The notes under the pieces were generated by a model. It saw only the letters and a list, made by a program, of their open reading frames with translations, did no database searches and was not told where the DNA came from. The position numbers and the translations under genes were made by a program. Of a stretch of DNA of 10,591 nt, positions 8,701 through 10,591 are shown one piece after another (within the stretch, counting starts at the first letter, position 1; every line of letters begins with the position of its first letter). Origin of the DNA: an uncultured Rhodobacter sp. (GTDB taxonomy: Bacteria; Pseudomonadota; Alphaproteobacteria; Rhodobacterales; Rhodobacteraceae). The DNA is taken from NCBI GenBank assembly GCA_937901435.1, contig CALGTJ010000468.1:1-10591 (forward strand), written 5' to 3'.

Positions 8701-9630
8701 TCAGTGCCCGTGATCGGTGTGGATCGTGTGCCCGATGTCCTGCGGGGCATGACAGGCATGACGGTGACACTCCAGCTCCAGAGTGGTGTGGCGGATCGCG
8801 AACGCCTTTTGCAGGGCGGCTTTAAGGGTGGATTTTACGTGATCCGCCTCGCCCCAAAGACCGTCTTTCAGGACGATATGTGCCTCAAGTGCGGTCTCAT
8901 GCTCTTGCATCTGCCACAGGTGCAGGTGGTGGACACCCGCAACACCCTTGACCGCACGCATGGTGTCCAGGACGGCCTGCGTGTCCAGATCCTGCGGGCT
9001 GCCAAGCATCAGGATGCGCACCGCGCCCCCGATTTCGCCACTCGAATGCCACAGGATATACCCCGCAATCAGCAGCGTCATCAGCGGATCGATCAACCGC
9101 CAGTCAAAGAGGATAATCACCGTGCCTGCGACAATAACGGCCACCGACCCCAGCGCATCGGCCACATTATGCAAAAACGCCGCGCGGATATTCATGCTGT
9201 CCTTTGACATCGCATAGGTCAGCACTGCGGTGAGCGCATCCACGCCAAGGGCAAAGAACGCGATAAAGATAACAGACCAGCCATCCACGCTGGTGGGGGC
9301 AAAGAGGCGCACAATGGCCTCATAGGCCAGATACAGACCCAGCAGGATCAGGGTGGTATAATTGATCAGCGCCGCCACGATCTCTGCGCGCCGATAGCCA
9401 AAGGTCATGGACGCGTCTGCGGGGCGTTGCGCGATCCGGCGCGCCACAAAGGCCAGTAGAAGCGTCAGCGCATCGGACAAATTGTGGATCGCATCGGCAA
9501 TCAGCGCGAGACTGCCAGAGAACAATCCTCCGACGATCTGCACAACCGTCAGCATCAGATTGATCACGACAGCCCAGACGAGCCGGGTGTTACCGGCTTT
9601 GGGGTCGATATGGTGATGATGTCCGCTCAG
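8701..9630 (-). CDS. CDF-family zinc (Zn/Cd) exporter, ZitB/CzcD-like, probable CTG start
   Basis: Cation diffusion facilitators export divalent metals across the inner membrane in exchange for protons. Read from CTG at 9630, the product has 309 residues and opens (M)SGHHHHIDPKAGNTR, followed by six membrane helices. The metal site shows HxxxD in helix 2 (H49, D53 in ADAIHNLSD) and again in helix 5 (H154, D158 in LHNVADALG), the pattern of zinc/cadmium members. A cytoplasmic domain with HHLHLWQM follows. The C-terminus is rich in His and Cys (CHRHACH ... HTIHTDHGH). The first conventional start, GTG at 9567, would delete the His tract and cut into helix 1. CTG has AGGA 7 nt upstream, and no ATG, GTG or TTG occurs between it and the upstream stop. 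Either CTG initiates weakly or the ATG has mutated. It lies 165 bp upstream of atpD on the same strand. Confidence 0.88.
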   Translation of the reverse strand: MSGHHHHIDPKAGNTRLVWAVVINLMLTVVQIVGGLFSGSLALIADAIHNLSDALTLLLAFVARRIAQRPADASMTFGYRRAEIVAALINYTTLILLGLYLAYEAIVRLFAPTSVDGWSVIFIAFFALGVDALTAVLTYAMSKDSMNIRAAFLHNVADALGSVAVIVAGTVIILFDWRLIDPLMTLLIAGYILWHSSGEIGGAVRILMLGSPQDLDTQAVLDTMRAVKGVAGVHHLHLWQMQEHETALEAHIVLKDGLWGEADHVKSTLKAALQKAFAIRHTTLELECHRHACHAPQDIGHTIHTDHGH

Positions 9631-9643
9631 TCTGTGATCCTGC
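9628..9643 (-). promoter_or_regulatory. Ribosome binding site before the CTG start of the CDF gene
   Basis: The minus strand reads AGGATCACAGACTG, placing AGGA 7 nt before CTG. The His-rich N-terminus expected of this family begins exactly at this codon. Confidence 0.5.
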
Positions 9644-9660
9644 GCTTGTCAGAGGTATCC

Positions 9661-9745
9661 GGGGGGGCGCAGAGGGGCGGGGCGCGCAACCTCAGGCCTA
9701 CGGCCTCGCCGCCTGACCAGTGTTTCAGCGCAAAGTGCCCCCCCC
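9661..9745. other. G-rich tract and nested inverted repeats between the small ORF and the CDF gene
   Basis: The plus strand has G-runs of 7, 4 and 4 (9661-9667, 9674-9677, 9679-9682) that could form a G-quadruplex. AGGCC (9694-9698) with GGCCT (9702-9706) forms a short hairpin, in competition with TCAGGC (9692-9697) and GCCTGA (9711-9716). A run of eight C follows at 9738-9745, directly beyond the stop of the small minus-strand gene. No T-run follows either hairpin, so I do not call a terminator. Confidence 0.4.
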
Positions 9746-9934
9746 TTAGACCGGCACGTTGTCAAACAGGTCCTGATCAGGATCCGACTGCGTGCGATCT
9801 GGCGTGGCCTCTGTCGCCTCTTCCGGGTCGCTCATCTTGTGGACACCAGAGTCCGATTCTGTCTCTGTCTCAGATTTTGGCGCGGCGTCGTCCTTTGAGG
9901 GAATCGGGCTGTGTTTGGGGTTCTTCGCGGTCAT
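9746..9934 (-). CDS. Hypothetical small acidic protein
   Basis: I do not recognise this gene. From the ATG at 9934 it would encode 62 residues with no membrane segment or signal peptide. The product begins MTAKNPKHSPIPSKDDAAPK and is rich in Asp, Glu, Ser, Thr and Pro, so it is probably disordered; it ends DPDQDLFDNVPV. An in-frame ATG at 10024 would add 30 basic residues of different composition, so I prefer 9934. AAGGA stands about 12 nt upstream, farther than ideal. It lies on the same strand as the CDF gene with 115 bp between them, and is divergent from the PepSY gene. No homology can be claimed. A chance open frame in GC-rich DNA is possible; the low-complexity acidic composition favours a real protein only weakly. 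Confidence 0.45.
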   Translation of the reverse strand: MTAKNPKHSPIPSKDDAAPKSETETESDSGVHKMSDPEEATEATPDRTQSDPDQDLFDNVPV

Positions 9935-10018
9935 GGCAGTCTCGCGTCCTTTTCGTAAAGTTGCGTTCGACATCCTTTTCGCAAATGCCACCACAGACGC
10001 TAAGCCCTGTAAAGCCCT

Positions 10019-10041
10019 GCGCACTAACTCAGGTTAGGCGC
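10019..10041. repeat. Hairpin in the divergent intergenic region
   Basis: GCGC-A-CTAAC (10019-10028), loop TCAG, then GTTAG-GCGC (10033-10041) forms a nine-pair stem with one bulged A. It lies between the divergent small acidic gene and the PepSY gene, where it could be an operator. No T-run follows on either strand. The rest of the gap (to 10158) shows no gene and no clear promoter. Confidence 0.45.
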
Positions 10042-10158
10042 GGCGGGTCTTTGCCACAATCCGGCGCAGCTGACGCAGATCATTTGGGCCGCTTCAGGAA
10101 GGCGTCAGGTTGGCGGGGCATGACCTGTACTGGATGGCCACAGCCCGGAGTAGACCTG

Positions 10159-10497
10159 ATGAAGAAGATCCTGAGATTGATTACCGTTCTGGCCGGACTT
10201 TCTGCCAGTGTCGCCTTGGCGGATGACGACGACTGTTTTGTGCCAATGGCCGACTGGCAACCGCGCGCGGCGGTGATACAGCTTGTGGCCGATCAGGATT
10301 GGTCGTTGCAACGGATCAAGATCGATGACGGGTGTTACAAGGTCTATGGGCGTGACGCCACGGGCCGACCGATCGAGGTCAAACTTCATCCCGAAACCCT
10401 GCAAGTGATTGAGTTTGAATACGAAGATGACGATGATGACGATGATAAAAATGACGACGACAGGGACAAACGGCGCAAGGGCAAGTCTGATGACTGA
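10159..10497 (+). CDS. Secreted PepSY-domain protein with an acidic C-terminal tail
   Basis: The 112-residue product starts with a Sec signal peptide: MKK, a hydrophobic stretch, then ASVALA with cleavage likely after residue 21. The mature protein begins DDDDCFVP. The body (about 30-90) has the single-PepSY pattern: an amphipathic helix (WQPRAAVIQLVADQDW), then IKIDDGCYKVYGRDATGRPIEVKLHPETLQVIEFE. PepSY domains are small periplasmic modules, often linked to sensing or binding; no enzyme residues are seen. Two cysteines (C26 and C60) may form a disulphide in the periplasm. The tail is a run of Asp (seven in a row at about 92-98) followed by mixed Asp, Lys and Arg. Such a tail could bind divalent cations, but that is inference. 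GGAG lies 8 nt before the ATG, deciding the start. It is the only plus-strand gene I support. Confidence 0.85.
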   Translation: MKKILRLITVLAGLSASVALADDDDCFVPMADWQPRAAVIQLVADQDWSLQRIKIDDGCYKVYGRDATGRPIEVKLHPETLQVIEFEYEDDDDDDDKNDDDRDKRRKGKSDD

Positions 10498-10516
10498 TCA
10501 TCTGTCGCAAAGGACG

Positions 10517-10536
10517 CGGCCCGGATAGGCCGATTT
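10517..10536 (+). terminator. Possible weak terminator after the PepSY gene
   Basis: CGGCC (10517-10521), a 6-nt loop and GGCCG (10528-10532) are followed by ATTT. The stem is GC-rich, but the T-run is only three bases, so termination would be weak. The remaining sequence to 10591 shows no supportable gene; the ATG at 10540 opens only nine codons. Confidence 0.25.
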
Positions 10537-10591
10537 CCCATGAACGCCCCCGGCGCTGACCGTGCATAGGTCGCTGTTTGGTCCCACCCTG

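Noticed and set aside
9484..10497. Long plus-strand open frame ending with the PepSY protein
   Set aside because: Only the last 112 codons look like protein: they begin with a ribosome site, ATG and a signal peptide. The upstream part runs antisense to the CDF gene and the small acidic gene.

Overview
The window is GC-rich and densely coded. Almost all genes lie on the minus strand, so they read from high to low coordinates. The gene families (a laterally mobile N-type rotary ATPase, a PhaC-like polyester synthase, a ZitB-like zinc exporter and a PepSY protein) and the base composition suggest a proteobacterium, most likely an alphaproteobacterium of the marine Rhodobacteraceae type. That placement is inference; no rRNA or housekeeping marker is present.

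Layout from the right end, in the direction of minus-strand transcription: a plus-strand gene for a secreted acidic PepSY protein (10159-10497); a putative small acidic minus-strand protein (9746-9934); a CDF-family zinc exporter (8701-9630) whose best start is CTG; a 165-bp gap with an inverted repeat; then a complete N-ATPase operon from 8535 to 1741 in the order beta, epsilon, AtpQ, AtpR, a, c, b, alpha, gamma (atpDCQRBEFAG). The genes are joined by 1-11 bp overlaps or gaps of a few bases. A phaC-like gene (12-1583) follows 157 bp after gamma and has its own strong ribosome binding site.

The nine atp genes encode a second-type rotary ATPase in which ATP hydrolysis by alpha3beta3 would turn gamma/epsilon and the c ring, exporting ions through the a/c interface. 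Subunit c has two carboxylates (E27 and E60) plus T61, T62 and Y65, matching the Na+-binding pattern of sodium rotors. There is no separate delta gene; the long b subunit has a delta-like C-terminal end, as in other N-ATPases.

Three neighbouring genes carry apparent lesions. The alpha gene has a one-base frameshift near 4054. PhaC stops before its catalytic histidine box. The zinc exporter has CTG where ATG is expected. The region is also rich in short tandem repeats (12, 15 and 18 bp) at gene ends and linkers. Either this accessory cassette is decaying, or the sequence contains indel errors. Raw reads would decide which.

I saw no rRNA, tRNA, CRISPR array, identifiable insertion sequence or replication origin.
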